From Streptomyces sp. TLI_235 (lineage in GTDB: Bacteria > Actinomycetota > Actinomycetes > Streptomycetales > Streptomycetaceae): 64,000 nt of DNA. Each line of letters begins with the position of its first letter. The first letter of the stretch is position 1. The notes under the pieces were generated by a model. That model did no database searches. It had not been told where the DNA came from and saw only the letters and a program-made list of their open reading frames with translations. The position numbers were made by a program, and so were the translations under genes. The stretch lies in contig NSGV01000001.1 of assembly GCA_002300355.1 (NCBI GenBank), forward strand, positions 1,984,001 through 2,048,000, given 5' to 3'. Positions 24,800-33,106 of this stretch are shown in pieces.

Positions 24800-26074
24800 T
24801 CAGCTGATCTTGGCCTTGTTGGCCTTGAACAGCTCGTGCCTCTCGTGGCCGTCCTGGCCGATGAAAGCCTTGAAGCCACGCAGCAGGTAGCTCCGGGTGC
24901 CCTGCTGGCGGTCGACGGTCTCGATGTTGAAGTCCCGGCCGAGGTGGGTGAGGTGGCGCTCGACGTCATGCACCTCCATCACCACCCCATCCTTCTCCAG
25001 ATGGGCAATGATCTGCTCAGCAGAGAGGGCCTGTGTCCTGCCGCGGAGCAGCCGGTAGACCGGGTCGTGGGTGGTCTCGACCCGCTCGCGGCGAGGGGCC
25101 TCCTTCTTCAGTGCCCGCGCAATGGAGAGGCCGACTGCTTCAGCGACCGGCGGCGGGAAGGCATTGCCGATCTGCCGGTAGCCGGTGGTCTTGCCTCCCG
25201 CGAACTCCCACTCGTCGCTGAAGCCCTGGATCCGCGCCGCCATCCGGCTGGTGAGTTTCGGGCCGCCCCTGCGCTCGCCCTTCTTGCTCACCGCCGGTTC
25301 AAAGCCCGGCTTCGGCGCCTCGTTCGCGATACCCCAGGCGTCGACACCCATGGCCTCCCATGCCGCCTTGGCCCGGGAAGGGCCGAGGTCGGCCCCGCCG
25401 TGCTTCTTCGATCCGCCGACGACGGTGGGGGCGATGCCGTTGGCATTGGCGGCCCATTCATCGGCGCCTTCCCAGCCGTTGGCTGCCATGAGGTCCTTCA
25501 GCCTTTCACCAACCGTGGGCGCCGGCCCGGACAGGGGCTCGGGCCAGTGGAAGTACTCGGCGTACTCGTCCTGGAGGGCGACCAGGACGAACCGCGGCCG
25601 AAGCTGCGGAACCCCGAAGTCGGAAGCCTGGAGGAGACGCCACTCGCCCACGTATCCGAAGTCTCGCAGGGTGTCCAGGACGTGCTGCCGGTAAGCGGAG
25701 AAGCGGCTGGCGCTGAGACCGCGCACGTTCTCGAGCATTAGCGCTTTGGGCTTGATGCGGCCTGCCAGCTGGACTGCCCAGGCGAACAGGTCGCGCTCAT
25801 CAGTCGCGCCGAGCTGCTTTCCCGCAATGGTGAACGGCGGGCAGGGAACACCACCTGCGAGCAGGGAGACACCGCGGTAATCGTCCGGATTCCAGACCGA
25901 CTCATCCGCGACGTCGCCCTCCGCGACCTTCCACTCCGGGCGGTTCAGCCGGAGGGTGTCGCAGGCGTTCGGGTCGAGCTCGACGGCGAGCCGGTGCTCG
26001 AAGCCGGCCTTTTCGAGGCCGTAAGCCTGTCCGCCCGCTCCAGCGCAGATCTCGACAACCTCAAGGGCAGACAT
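24800..26074 (-). CDS. DNA (cytosine-5) methyltransferase, probable partner of the NaeI-like enzyme
   Basis: A 424-aa C5-methyltransferase. Motif I is VVEICAGAGGQAYGLEKAGF, motif IV is LLAGGVPCPPFTIAGKQ with the catalytic Pro-Cys, motif VI is ALMLENVRGL, motif VIII is QLRPRFVLV, and motif X is GYRQIGNAFPPPVAEAVG. After motif X a C-terminal tail of about 85 residues follows (from about 340), longer than in minimal enzymes. ATG 26074 has GGAGGAAG upstream; the longer open frame to 26512 is non-coding. It converges on the nuclease-vsr pair and would protect host GCCGGC-type sites. The recognition sequence is inferred from context only. Confidence 0.92.
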   Translation of the reverse strand: MSALEVVEICAGAGGQAYGLEKAGFEHRLAVELDPNACDTLRLNRPEWKVAEGDVADESVWNPDDYRGVSLLAGGVPCPPFTIAGKQLGATDERDLFAWAVQLAGRIKPKALMLENVRGLSASRFSAYRQHVLDTLRDFGYVGEWRLLQASDFGVPQLRPRFVLVALQDEYAEYFHWPEPLSGPAPTVGERLKDLMAANGWEGADEWAANANGIAPTVVGGSKKHGGADLGPSRAKAAWEAMGVDAWGIANEAPKPGFEPAVSKKGERRGGPKLTSRMAARIQGFSDEWEFAGGKTTGYRQIGNAFPPPVAEAVGLSIARALKKEAPRRERVETTHDPVYRLLRGRTQALSAEQIIAHLEKDGVVMEVHDVERHLTHLGRDFNIETVDRQQGTRSYLLRGFKAFIGQDGHERHELFKANKAKIS

Positions 26075-26640
26075 TCTTCCTCCGTACAACACGCGCCGAA
26101 CCTGCGGGGCGGGAGGCGCCAGCTGTCGAGCTGCACACAGCCGCGTTACCAAACAAATCAGCGACCTCCCTTCGGGGTGCGGCCTGGCCACTCCGTCCCC
26201 TGCTGCTCCAACCCTGGCGAGCGGCGGCGTGCCGGCGCGTCGGCCCACATGAAGGGGCCAGTCTAGTTGCGGGCACTGACCTCCCGGACCAGGCCGGACC
26301 GAATCCTGGCCTGTCCTTCCACAACGCCCCGGCGCGCGCCAGGACACGCGTGCTGTCGGAAAGTGCGGAAGGCGCCCGCCTCCCCGACAGCGCGGCCGGA
26401 GGACCATCCGTCGGCCTCCAGCAGTCCTGCAGCTGCCGCTATGCCGGTCAGGGTGCGCTGCCAGCGTGCCCCGAGGTTGGCAAGGAGCGCGGCTCGACGC
26501 AGGAGTAGACATCGCCGGCCTTGCTTTTCTGGAGGCGGTGGCCTAGTCAGCGAGCCTGGGCGACGTCAGGGATGCCGCCTTCGATCATCCAATCAACAGA
26601 CAGGCCGACCTTTGGCAGGCCTGCCTGTGCATGGCCGCGG
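26075..26640. other. Non-coding gap between two methyltransferase genes
   Basis: 566 bp with no convincing gene. It must contain the promoter of the methyltransferase starting at 26074; a slightly AT-richer tract (CAAACAAATCAG near 26152-26163) is a possible location. Nothing else was recognised. Confidence 0.45.
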
Positions 26641-27654
26641 TCAAACTGCGGCTGCCGCCGCAGTGCACGGCTGGGGCAGTCCGAACGCCGCCGCGGCCAC
26701 GTGTGCGGCGAGCAGCGGCGGGACGGCGTTGCCGGCCTGCTCGTACTGCTTGGTCTGGGTGCCCTGCCAGGGGTAGTCGGCGGGGAAGGACTGCAGCAGG
26801 CCCGCCTCGGGGACGGTGATGCGCGCCGTGTCGGAGGCGGCGCTGCGGTTCTTCCAGTTGCCGCGGTCGCGGGACTCGGCCAGGGCGCGGCGGGCCTGGG
26901 TGGGGAAGGGCTCGGCGCCGCCGGTCTTGCCGCCGCCGGCGGTGACGGTGGGGGCGGGCCGGTCGGTGGCGCCCCAGCCGATGCCCTCCGCCATGGAGGT
27001 CCAGCGGGCCCGGGACTGGCCGAAGAGGCCGCCGTCCTCGCCGTGCTCGGTGTGGGTGGGCTCGGGGGGCTGGGCGGTGCGGGTGCGGGAGGCGATGAGG
27101 ATGGCGCGGCGCCTGGCCTGCGGGACGCCGTAGTCGGCGGCGTTCAGGTTGCCGCACCAGGTGCTGTAGCCCCAGCCGCGGAGGATCTCGGCGTAGTGGC
27201 GGAACAGCGGGAGGGCGTCGGGGACCTCCTCCATGACCGCGTCCTGGGGCTTCAGGTCGTGGAGGTAGCGCATCGGCTCGGCGGCGAGCAGGGAGCGGGG
27301 GTCCTGGCAGGCGGCCAGCAGCTGCGCGCGGGTGTCCTTGCCCTTGGCGAGGTCGTCGATGGCCTGGTGGACCAGCGGCTGGTCCACCAGGCCGAGCTGC
27401 TTGCCCGCCCGGGACCAGGCCTGGCAGGGCGGGGACGCGATGAGGCGGCGGATGTGGCCGGCCATCGGCGCGGTGGCGATCTGGGCGACGTCCGCACGCA
27501 CGGTCGGGTGCCCCGCGGCGGCCCGCGTCCGGCACGCGGCGGCGTCCCATTCGATGCCGATGTCGGTGATGTCGTGGTGGGCGCGCAGGCCCTCGGACCA
27601 GCCTCCGGGGCCGGCGAACAGGTCCAGGGTGTCGGGAGCGTCGGGGGCAGGCAT
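26641..27654 (-). CDS. Second DNA (cytosine-5) methyltransferase
   Basis: A 337-aa Dcm-type enzyme with motif I TLDLFAGPGGWSEGLRAH, motif IV LIASPPCQAWSRAGKQ, motif VIII PQARRRAILIASR, a target-recognition region of about 100 residues, and motif X QYEQAGNAVPPLLAAHVA. Motif VI is atypical: VMEEVPDA stands where ENV is usual, keeping the key Glu. It is divergent from an HNH nuclease gene 358 bp away, so the two may form a second restriction-modification pair; otherwise it is a solitary methylase of the type common on phages and AICEs. Sequence differs strongly from the NaeI-linked enzyme. Confidence 0.9.
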   Translation of the reverse strand: MPAPDAPDTLDLFAGPGGWSEGLRAHHDITDIGIEWDAAACRTRAAAGHPTVRADVAQIATAPMAGHIRRLIASPPCQAWSRAGKQLGLVDQPLVHQAIDDLAKGKDTRAQLLAACQDPRSLLAAEPMRYLHDLKPQDAVMEEVPDALPLFRHYAEILRGWGYSTWCGNLNAADYGVPQARRRAILIASRTRTAQPPEPTHTEHGEDGGLFGQSRARWTSMAEGIGWGATDRPAPTVTAGGGKTGGAEPFPTQARRALAESRDRGNWKNRSAASDTARITVPEAGLLQSFPADYPWQGTQTKQYEQAGNAVPPLLAAHVAAAAFGLPQPCTAAAAAV

Positions 27655-28012
27655 CGGGTCTCCGGGCGGGTAGGGCTGCGGACGTGGCGCGGCCAGGTCC
27701 GGCTCGCCGCATCCTGTCCGGCTGGCGACAGGCGTCGCCCATCAGCCAGCCCAGACGACCTTACAGGGGCAGAACGCCAGTCCGGTTGACAGACGGACGC
27801 GGTTCCTGCAACCGCCTGCGACCGCTGTCGCCCGCCCGGGGCCTCTGCCCGTATGGCCAGTGGTTGCGCACAAATACTTCTACGCCGTCGCATGTTCGGC
27901 AACGTCCGGCGCAGCAGATTCGCTGCGACGGCGTTGACACCATGCTGCGCCGCATGGGAATCTTGCTGCGCAGGCGCTCCACGGCGGAGCGCCAGGCAAG
28001 GGAGGGTGTGTC
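27655..28012. promoter_or_regulatory. Divergent control region of the second methyltransferase and HNH gene
   Basis: CGCCGTCGCA (27883-27892) and TGCGACGGCG (27924-27933) form a perfect 10-bp inverted repeat with a 31-bp spacer. A TTGACA at 27934-27939 directly follows the right arm and could be the -35 box for the HNH gene. Overlap of operator and -35 would give repression. Its -10 box is not clear. Confidence 0.4.
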
Positions 28013-28744
28013 ATGACTGACGAATCGGGCGTGCGCAGGACATCATTGGCGAAGGTCGCCGAGTTCGTGGCGTCCAAGCTCGGGGGGAAGTTCAGCAAGC
28101 TGGAGCTCTTCCAGGCGGTCCCCGACGTGGCGCAGGCCGACCGCCGGATGCGGGACCTCCGCCCCATGGGCTGGAAGATCGACAACTACAAGGTCAACCC
28201 CAACCTCAAGCCGGACGAGTACCTCGTCAGGGAGCTGGGAACCCGGGTCGACCTCGGCGAGGCCGCGCCCAAGACCGTCCGCAAGAACATCACGGGCCCC
28301 AAGCGGCGGCGCATCTTCGAGCGCGACGGCCACATGTGCCAGGTCTGCGGCATCCGCGCCGGCCAGCCCTTCCCCGACGCCCCCGAGCGCACCGCCACCC
28401 TCACCATCGGCCACCTGGTCCCGGTCAACCGCGGCGGCCAGAACACCGACGACAACCTCCGCGCCGAGTGCCAGCGCTGCGGCGACGAGTCGCGCGACAT
28501 CACCGTGGACCCGCCCACCAGCCAGCAGGTCCTGGCCCACGCCTCCCAGGGCAGCCTCCGCGACAAGAAGCTCCTCTACAGCTGGATGCAGGCCGGACGG
28601 CGCGAGCCCACCGACGCCGAGAAGGTCTTCCGGGAGTGGTCCCGGCTGTCGCACGTCGACCGCCTGGAGGTCATGAACGCTCTCGCCGGCCAGGTCATCA
28701 AGGACATCGAGATCAAGGACACCGAGAAGGCCAAGGAGTCCTGA
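28013..28744 (+). CDS. HNH endonuclease (probable restriction enzyme)
   Basis: A 243-aa protein. The first 90 residues look like a DNA-reading domain (SLAKVAEFVASKLGGKFSKL, then ADRRMRDLRPMGWKIDNYKV). The HNH domain follows with a structural zinc site of two Cys pairs (HMCQVCG and CQRCGD), the catalytic His in IGHLVPVNRGGQN and the Asn in NTDDNL. A helical lysine-rich tail ends the protein. The GGGAGGG site precedes ATG 28013. The divergent C5-methyltransferase suggests a type II restriction partner; HNH restriction enzymes with such N-terminal domains are known. Cut site unknown. Confidence 0.85.
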   Translation: MTDESGVRRTSLAKVAEFVASKLGGKFSKLELFQAVPDVAQADRRMRDLRPMGWKIDNYKVNPNLKPDEYLVRELGTRVDLGEAAPKTVRKNITGPKRRRIFERDGHMCQVCGIRAGQPFPDAPERTATLTIGHLVPVNRGGQNTDDNLRAECQRCGDESRDITVDPPTSQQVLAHASQGSLRDKKLLYSWMQAGRREPTDAEKVFREWSRLSHVDRLEVMNALAGQVIKDIEIKDTEKAKES

Positions 28745-28754
28745 ACCCGCGCCC

Positions 28755-28794
28755 GAAGCTGCTGGCCCCGGCACATGCCGGGGCCAGCAGCTTC
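28755..28794 (+). terminator. Terminator after HNH endonuclease gene
   Basis: A perfect 18-bp inverted repeat (28755-28772 with 28777-28794) around ACAT, starting 10 bp after the stop codon. Confidence 0.85.
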
Positions 28795-29516
28795 TCCGCG
28801 CAATGTGCCGCAGGAGGCGCGCGAGGTCGGTACGTTCATCAGCCAGGAGGGAACAGGGGACGAGTCGGCGCATGCCCTACGGCCCCTTCGTCCCGAAGTA
28901 GGCCCTCGGAGATCGTTGATCTGAGGTTGTCGGCAAAGGTGCAGGCCAGAGCGTTGCTGCGTGTTGGTCTTCGTGGCTTCACGGAAGCATTGAACCCAAG
29001 ATCATCTCCAGGATTTCTCCAGGCTTCGCCTTGATGGGCGAGGGGGCAGGGGTGGCGGGGAGAGGTCGGCAGCGGGCCTTGGCGGCCGGGCGGCAGAGAC
29101 GGCCTGCGTCCTCGACCGCCGCCCCATGCGGGCGCCGCCCTCGACTGGGGCGCCGATACCAGATGATCACCTAATGCATTTGAGAGATCGTCATGTCACC
29201 TGCAAATACGTCAAATTGGTTGCGGTCGCGTCGAAGCATGGGTCAGACTCTCGGGCAGTGACGCGGGACACGCGTGACAGCGTCCTCCGACGGAGCGCCG
29301 ACTTCGGACGAGGAGTATCGAGGCCCACAAGAGCGCCCATCTGCGGCGCTGAGGCTGACATGACGCTGGCTGGATGTGTTCCTGCCGCTCTCGCTGACGT
29401 GGGCTGGATCCGCGAATGTGAGTGCGTGGGCCGGTTCGGCGTCTCCGGCTCCCGCGTGGTGTCTTCCGCGGGAGAGGTGCTCCCGCGGATGCAGGGAGCC
29501 TGAAGGAGGCCATCTC
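28795..29516. other. Non-coding gap upstream of the 674-aa gene
   Basis: About 720 bp without a supported gene. An open frame of 125 codons at 29126-29503 has poor codon character and was rejected. A less GC-rich tract (29160-29240) precedes the 674-aa gene and may hold its promoter. Confidence 0.45.
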
Positions 29517-31541
29517 TTGGTACCCCCGACCCCGAACAACGGCGAGCTGACCGTCAACGGTGAGCGGACCGAGCTGTCCAAGCCCCTCCGCCGTGTGCCG
29601 TCCATCCCGGATCCCGCGCTGCACAAGGACCTGCGTGCCGCGCTGAAGGCGCGCGGCATGGCCGACCGTGTGGCCGGCGCGATCTCGACCATCTGGACCG
29701 ACCCGGCTGCTGTTCTGCCGCAGGTCGCCAACCCGCAGCGGCGCCGGATTCCCGGTGCCTACCTGCTGGTGGTCTCCGGATCGGTGTACACCTCCCGGCT
29801 CGTGCCGGATCCCCTCAACCCGCGCAACGCGGACCACGTCCAGTTCGCTCTCGCCCAGGCCGCGGGTGCGCCGCCGGCAATGCTGGGGCCCGCCGTCCAG
29901 GAGGGCGAAGGCGAGCTGGCGATACACGTCGAGAGCCGCGAAGCGCTCGCTGAGCAGGTCGACTGGGCCATCGAGACCACCCGCAACCGCAACAGCCCGG
30001 TGCCGGACATTGCCGACCAGGGCATCATGGACCCGCCGATTGGCGTTGCGACCACCGTCTACTACGACGGAACCGACGAGAGTCCCACTACGCACATCAT
30101 CGTGCGCGAGGGGTCGAGCCGCACGAGCCACGGCCTGTACAACGTGGGTGTCTCCGCGGACGACGTCCTGTTCGGGCTGCCCCGCGGTGCCAGCCCGATG
30201 CAGACCCACATCGACAAGATCAACGGGTTCATCAGCAAGGCCGCCGAGGACGTCCTCCCCATCGAGAAGGCGGCGATCCGCTGCGCTGTCACGGACTTCG
30301 AGCTCATCATCGGGGTCGTCCCCGACGTTGCGGGAGCCGTCGACCTGTCGCAGGCCATCAAGGCCCGCGTGGCCCAGGACCACCTCAACACGAAGGAGCC
30401 CTGGACCGACGCGGCCAAGCACACGGCGCTTGCCGAGGAGTGCCTGATCTCCGCCCGAGCTGCAGGTGTCATAACCAGCGATGCTGAGGCTGACTGGCTG
30501 GGCGGCCGCCTCACTCCCAAGGAGGCCGAGGCCAACAAGATCGAGCCCTACTGCGATGACCGGGCGGCCCGGGCAGTGCACCTCTTCACCACCAGCGATC
30601 CCCAGATCCACAACGCGGTGCGCCAGCCGATCGCACTGGTGCTGACCAACGAGCCCACCGGCAGCCGCAAGCGCACCCGGGTCACCACCAAGACCAAGCT
30701 CCCCCTGGCTGTTGAGCTCATTGCCAGGGAGAAGCGCGGGGCCGCTTCGGACGGTGAGCTCGACAGGTTCCGGAAGGCCCTCGCTGACGCCCTTCCGGGA
30801 GATCTTCAGAAGGTGTCCTGGAAGCCGACCAAGCGCACCCCTGAGGCGCTCTACCAGGCGGCGGTCAGGGAGGTTGAGGAGGCTCGGGACGACCGCCCGG
30901 CCGTGGTCGAGCTCTGGGTACGGGCAGCGTATGTCCTGGCCAAGCACGGTGTAATCGGCAGTGCCCGCCACGACGTCGGAGCCGGAGGCGACCGCCGGAG
31001 CGCCAGCGCTGTGATGGAGGCCCTGGCCGACACGGAGCAGGGGCTGCTGCACCTGCGCCAGGCGGTCGAGGACGATCGGGCTGGCCTCGCACCGCGCCAG
31101 GTGGACGCCCAGGGGCAGCCGCGTAAGAACGGCGCGGGCGAGGACCTGGCCATCGACAACACGTTCCTGCGCACCAAGCTCGCGCCCGTGGGCGGCCAGG
31201 CCCCGCTGCCGCCCCCGGGCCCCGAGGCAGCCATTCACGAGCACTACAAGCGTGCCGTACAGAACACGAAGGACGCTCTCCGCAACCTGGACTCGGAGAT
31301 GCGCAACCTCGCCGGCCTGGTCGATGAGGACGGCGAGCCGCTGATCGAGCGGGAGGGCAAGGCCCATGCCCGACTCCTCAAGGACAAGCTGCAGCAGCTC
31401 GCTGCAGAGGCCCAGGACTGGTGGGAAAAGGCGGTGGAGGCCCAGGGATCGCCTTCGGCGACCTCCGTCAAGGCCGACGGGGAGGACGGCGAGGACGGCG
31501 AGGACGGCGAGGACGGCGAGGACGAGGATGAGGCCGCCTGA
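29517..31541 (+). CDS. Uncharacterised 674-aa protein, possible core of a defence cassette
   Basis: Not recognised. TTG 29517 follows a strong AAGGAGG by 7 bp; the open frame upstream is non-coding. The protein is soluble with no membrane segment or P-loop. Notable features are a beta-rich part with PGAYLLVVSGSVYTSR (about 79-94) and NPRNADH (101-107), an EGSSRT tract (198-203) that faintly recalls the G-x-x-R of ParB-fold proteins, a long helical middle, and an acidic tail of Glu-Asp-Gly repeats. Its stop overlaps the start of a GIY-YIG-like gene (TGATG), so the two are coupled. Restriction genes lie upstream and an EVE-PD-(D/E)XK gene downstream. A defence role is inference from context only. 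Confidence 0.7.
   Translation: MVPPTPNNGELTVNGERTELSKPLRRVPSIPDPALHKDLRAALKARGMADRVAGAISTIWTDPAAVLPQVANPQRRRIPGAYLLVVSGSVYTSRLVPDPLNPRNADHVQFALAQAAGAPPAMLGPAVQEGEGELAIHVESREALAEQVDWAIETTRNRNSPVPDIADQGIMDPPIGVATTVYYDGTDESPTTHIIVREGSSRTSHGLYNVGVSADDVLFGLPRGASPMQTHIDKINGFISKAAEDVLPIEKAAIRCAVTDFELIIGVVPDVAGAVDLSQAIKARVAQDHLNTKEPWTDAAKHTALAEECLISARAAGVITSDAEADWLGGRLTPKEAEANKIEPYCDDRAARAVHLFTTSDPQIHNAVRQPIALVLTNEPTGSRKRTRVTTKTKLPLAVELIAREKRGAASDGELDRFRKALADALPGDLQKVSWKPTKRTPEALYQAAVREVEEARDDRPAVVELWVRAAYVLAKHGVIGSARHDVGAGGDRRSASAVMEALADTEQGLLHLRQAVEDDRAGLAPRQVDAQGQPRKNGAGEDLAIDNTFLRTKLAPVGGQAPLPPPGPEAAIHEHYKRAVQNTKDALRNLDSEMRNLAGLVDEDGEPLIEREGKAHARLLKDKLQQLAAEAQDWWEKAVEAQGSPSATSVKADGEDGEDGEDGEDGEDEDEAA
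31482..31517 (+). repeat. 9-bp tandem repeat encoding an acidic tail
   Basis: GAGGACGGC occurs four times in perfect tandem, followed by a partial unit (GAGGACGAG). It encodes Glu-Asp-Gly repeats at the end of the 674-aa protein. Copy number could change without frame loss. Confidence 0.9.
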
Positions 31542-31909
31542 TGAAGGCCGGCACCCATACGGCTCTCGCGGAGCTGTGCAGCCCGTACCTGCTGCGGCAG
31601 CAGCCGCAGCAGGTACTCCCGCCTCGCCCCGACGCCATGCCGGACGCATCCTGCGCCGTGTACGCGGCGATCGATGACCGGGGCAGCGTGTGCTACGTCG
31701 GCTCGGTCTGTCGGCCGGGTGATACGCAAGGCCTTGCCAGCCACGTCGCCGAGTACCTCGACAACCTGCCCAAGACGGCTAAGTGGACGGGCCTTTACGT
31801 ATTCCCCCTGCGGCCTGACACACCAGAGGCGGAGGTGAGGAGGATCGGAGGCGACATCGCCGGCTGGCTCCTCCCCTACGACCGCGAACGCTGGCCGCGC
31901 CTGGCATAA
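31541..31909 (+). CDS. Small GIY-YIG-like protein coupled to the 674-aa protein
   Basis: A 122-aa protein. The segment AVYAAIDDRGSVCYVGSVCR matches the GIY...YIG core (VYA, then CYVG), followed by a helix ASHVAEYL and a C-terminal EVRRIGGDIAGWLLPY that corresponds to the helix with the metal-binding Glu and terminal Pro/Asn of GIY-YIG nucleases. The usual catalytic Arg after YIG is in the position of R or D of CRPGD, so activity is uncertain. ATG 31541 overlaps the stop of the preceding gene (TGATG). A terminator hairpin follows, so the two genes form a two-gene transcription unit. Confidence 0.65.
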   Translation: MKAGTHTALAELCSPYLLRQQPQQVLPPRPDAMPDASCAVYAAIDDRGSVCYVGSVCRPGDTQGLASHVAEYLDNLPKTAKWTGLYVFPLRPDTPEAEVRRIGGDIAGWLLPYDRERWPRLA

Positions 31910-31913
31910 GACC

Positions 31914-31956
31914 GGTTCCGGTGGGACGGCGGCATACCCGCCGTCCCGCCGGAACC
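31914..31956 (+). terminator. Terminator after the 674-aa/GIY-YIG pair
   Basis: An 18-bp stem with one G-T wobble (31914-31931 with 31939-31956). It begins 5 bp after the stop of the GIY-YIG-like gene and separates it from the next nuclease gene. Confidence 0.8.
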
Positions 31957-32080
31957 AGCCGAGTCATTCCGGCCACCGGGCCGCTCACCGCCAGTGCTCC
32001 GCCGATCGCAGTCACTGGCTGGGCTCATCATCGATGTGCACTGCTCCGAACAGCCGCACCAGACCTTGGGGATACGGACA

Positions 32081-33106
32081 ATGACCACCGTCGCGATCCA
32101 GCCGTCGTTCGGGAATGCGACCGCTCGCCGCCACTGGCGGGACACTCTGGACAGAGAAGTCGCTTTCACCAGCACCCGCCACGCCAGTGAGCTGACTCCT
32201 AGTCAGCACAGCGCCCTCCTGGAGGCCCATCCCACCGGGCGGGCACGGTTCTGGGGGGCCACCAAAGCCCAGGACAAGAACATGCAGCGCCTCAAGGCCG
32301 GAGACGTGGTCCTTTTCACCGGGAAGAACCACGTCCGCGGAGTGGGCGAGGTCGGAATCACATTCAGGAGTAAAGCCTTCGCTGACACCATGTGGTCCCA
32401 GGACCCCAAGAACGGCAGCTGGCACAACGTCTACAGCCTCACTTCCTTCCAGCCGACCGAGATCCCCTACTCAGAGATCTGGGCACTCCCCAGCTTCAAC
32501 GCCAACGACAACTTCATGGGCCTGCGCATCCTGGAAGACGAACGGGCCGAAGAAGTCCTCCAGGGACTCGGCATCGAAACTGCCGCCAGCGCCCGACAAC
32601 TGTCCACCTTGGAGTCCGCAGTCGTCACCGCGCTCGCCGAAGGAACCCGGGTTGTCGCTGTCGAGAACCTCCACACCCAGACGGCTGCCTACCAGCAGGA
32701 CGCCGGACCAGTGCTTGTCCACCGTGCGGAAGCCCTGCTGGTCCGTGAGTACACATCCAGCATCGCCAGCCCGAAGCTGGCCATCCAGCGCCTAAGGACC
32801 CCAGCGGGCATCACCGACCTTCACATCGCCGGCCCGAGCGGAGCCGAGATCGTCGAGGCAAAACGCAGCAGCGACCACCGCTTCGTCCGCGAGGCTCTGG
32901 CACAGCTTCTCGACTACGCCCCGCACAGCCCTGAACCGGCCGACCGCCTAACAGGCCTCTTCCCCAACCGGCCGGCCGACCAGGACATTGTCCTGCTCCA
33001 CCGGTACGGGATCGACTGCGTCTACCGCGTGCGGGCAGGCGCCTTCGAGCGGTCCGCCGCCCCCTCTGACAACCGAGCCCGCATGCGCAGGATCTGGCAT
33101 TCGTAG
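32081..33106 (+). CDS. Putative modification-dependent nuclease: EVE/PUA-like domain plus PD-(D/E)XK domain
   Basis: A 341-aa protein. Residues about 50-160 resemble an EVE/PUA-like reader (GRARFWGATKAQDKNMQRLK, then AGDVVLFTGKNHVRGVGEVG and PYSEIWALPSF). Residues about 220-310 are a PD-(D/E)XK nuclease of the restriction type: AGITDLHIAGPSGAEIVEAK supplies Asp, Glu and Lys, followed by FVREALAQLLDYA. EVE domains read modified cytosines in known type IV enzymes, so cleavage of modified DNA is the best guess. ATG 32081 follows GGGGATACGG. The gene stands 171 bp after the GIY-YIG gene and beyond a terminator, so it probably has its own promoter. Confidence 0.72.
   Translation: MTTVAIQPSFGNATARRHWRDTLDREVAFTSTRHASELTPSQHSALLEAHPTGRARFWGATKAQDKNMQRLKAGDVVLFTGKNHVRGVGEVGITFRSKAFADTMWSQDPKNGSWHNVYSLTSFQPTEIPYSEIWALPSFNANDNFMGLRILEDERAEEVLQGLGIETAASARQLSTLESAVVTALAEGTRVVAVENLHTQTAAYQQDAGPVLVHRAEALLVREYTSSIASPKLAIQRLRTPAGITDLHIAGPSGAEIVEAKRSSDHRFVREALAQLLDYAPHSPEPADRLTGLFPNRPADQDIVLLHRYGIDCVYRVRAGAFERSAAPSDNRARMRRIWHS

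Noticed and set aside
26075..26512. N-terminal extension of the NaeI-linked methyltransferase frame
   Set aside because: Motif I lies directly after ATG 26074, which has a good ribosome site; the upstream frame has no methylase features.
29126..29503. A 125-codon frame before the 674-aa gene
   Set aside because: Irregular composition and no ribosome site; overlaps the probable promoter of the downstream gene.
31541..33106. Treating the GIY-YIG-like and EVE-PD-(D/E)XK genes as one operon
   Set aside because: A strong terminator hairpin and a 171-bp gap separate them; co-function is possible but co-transcription is not supported.
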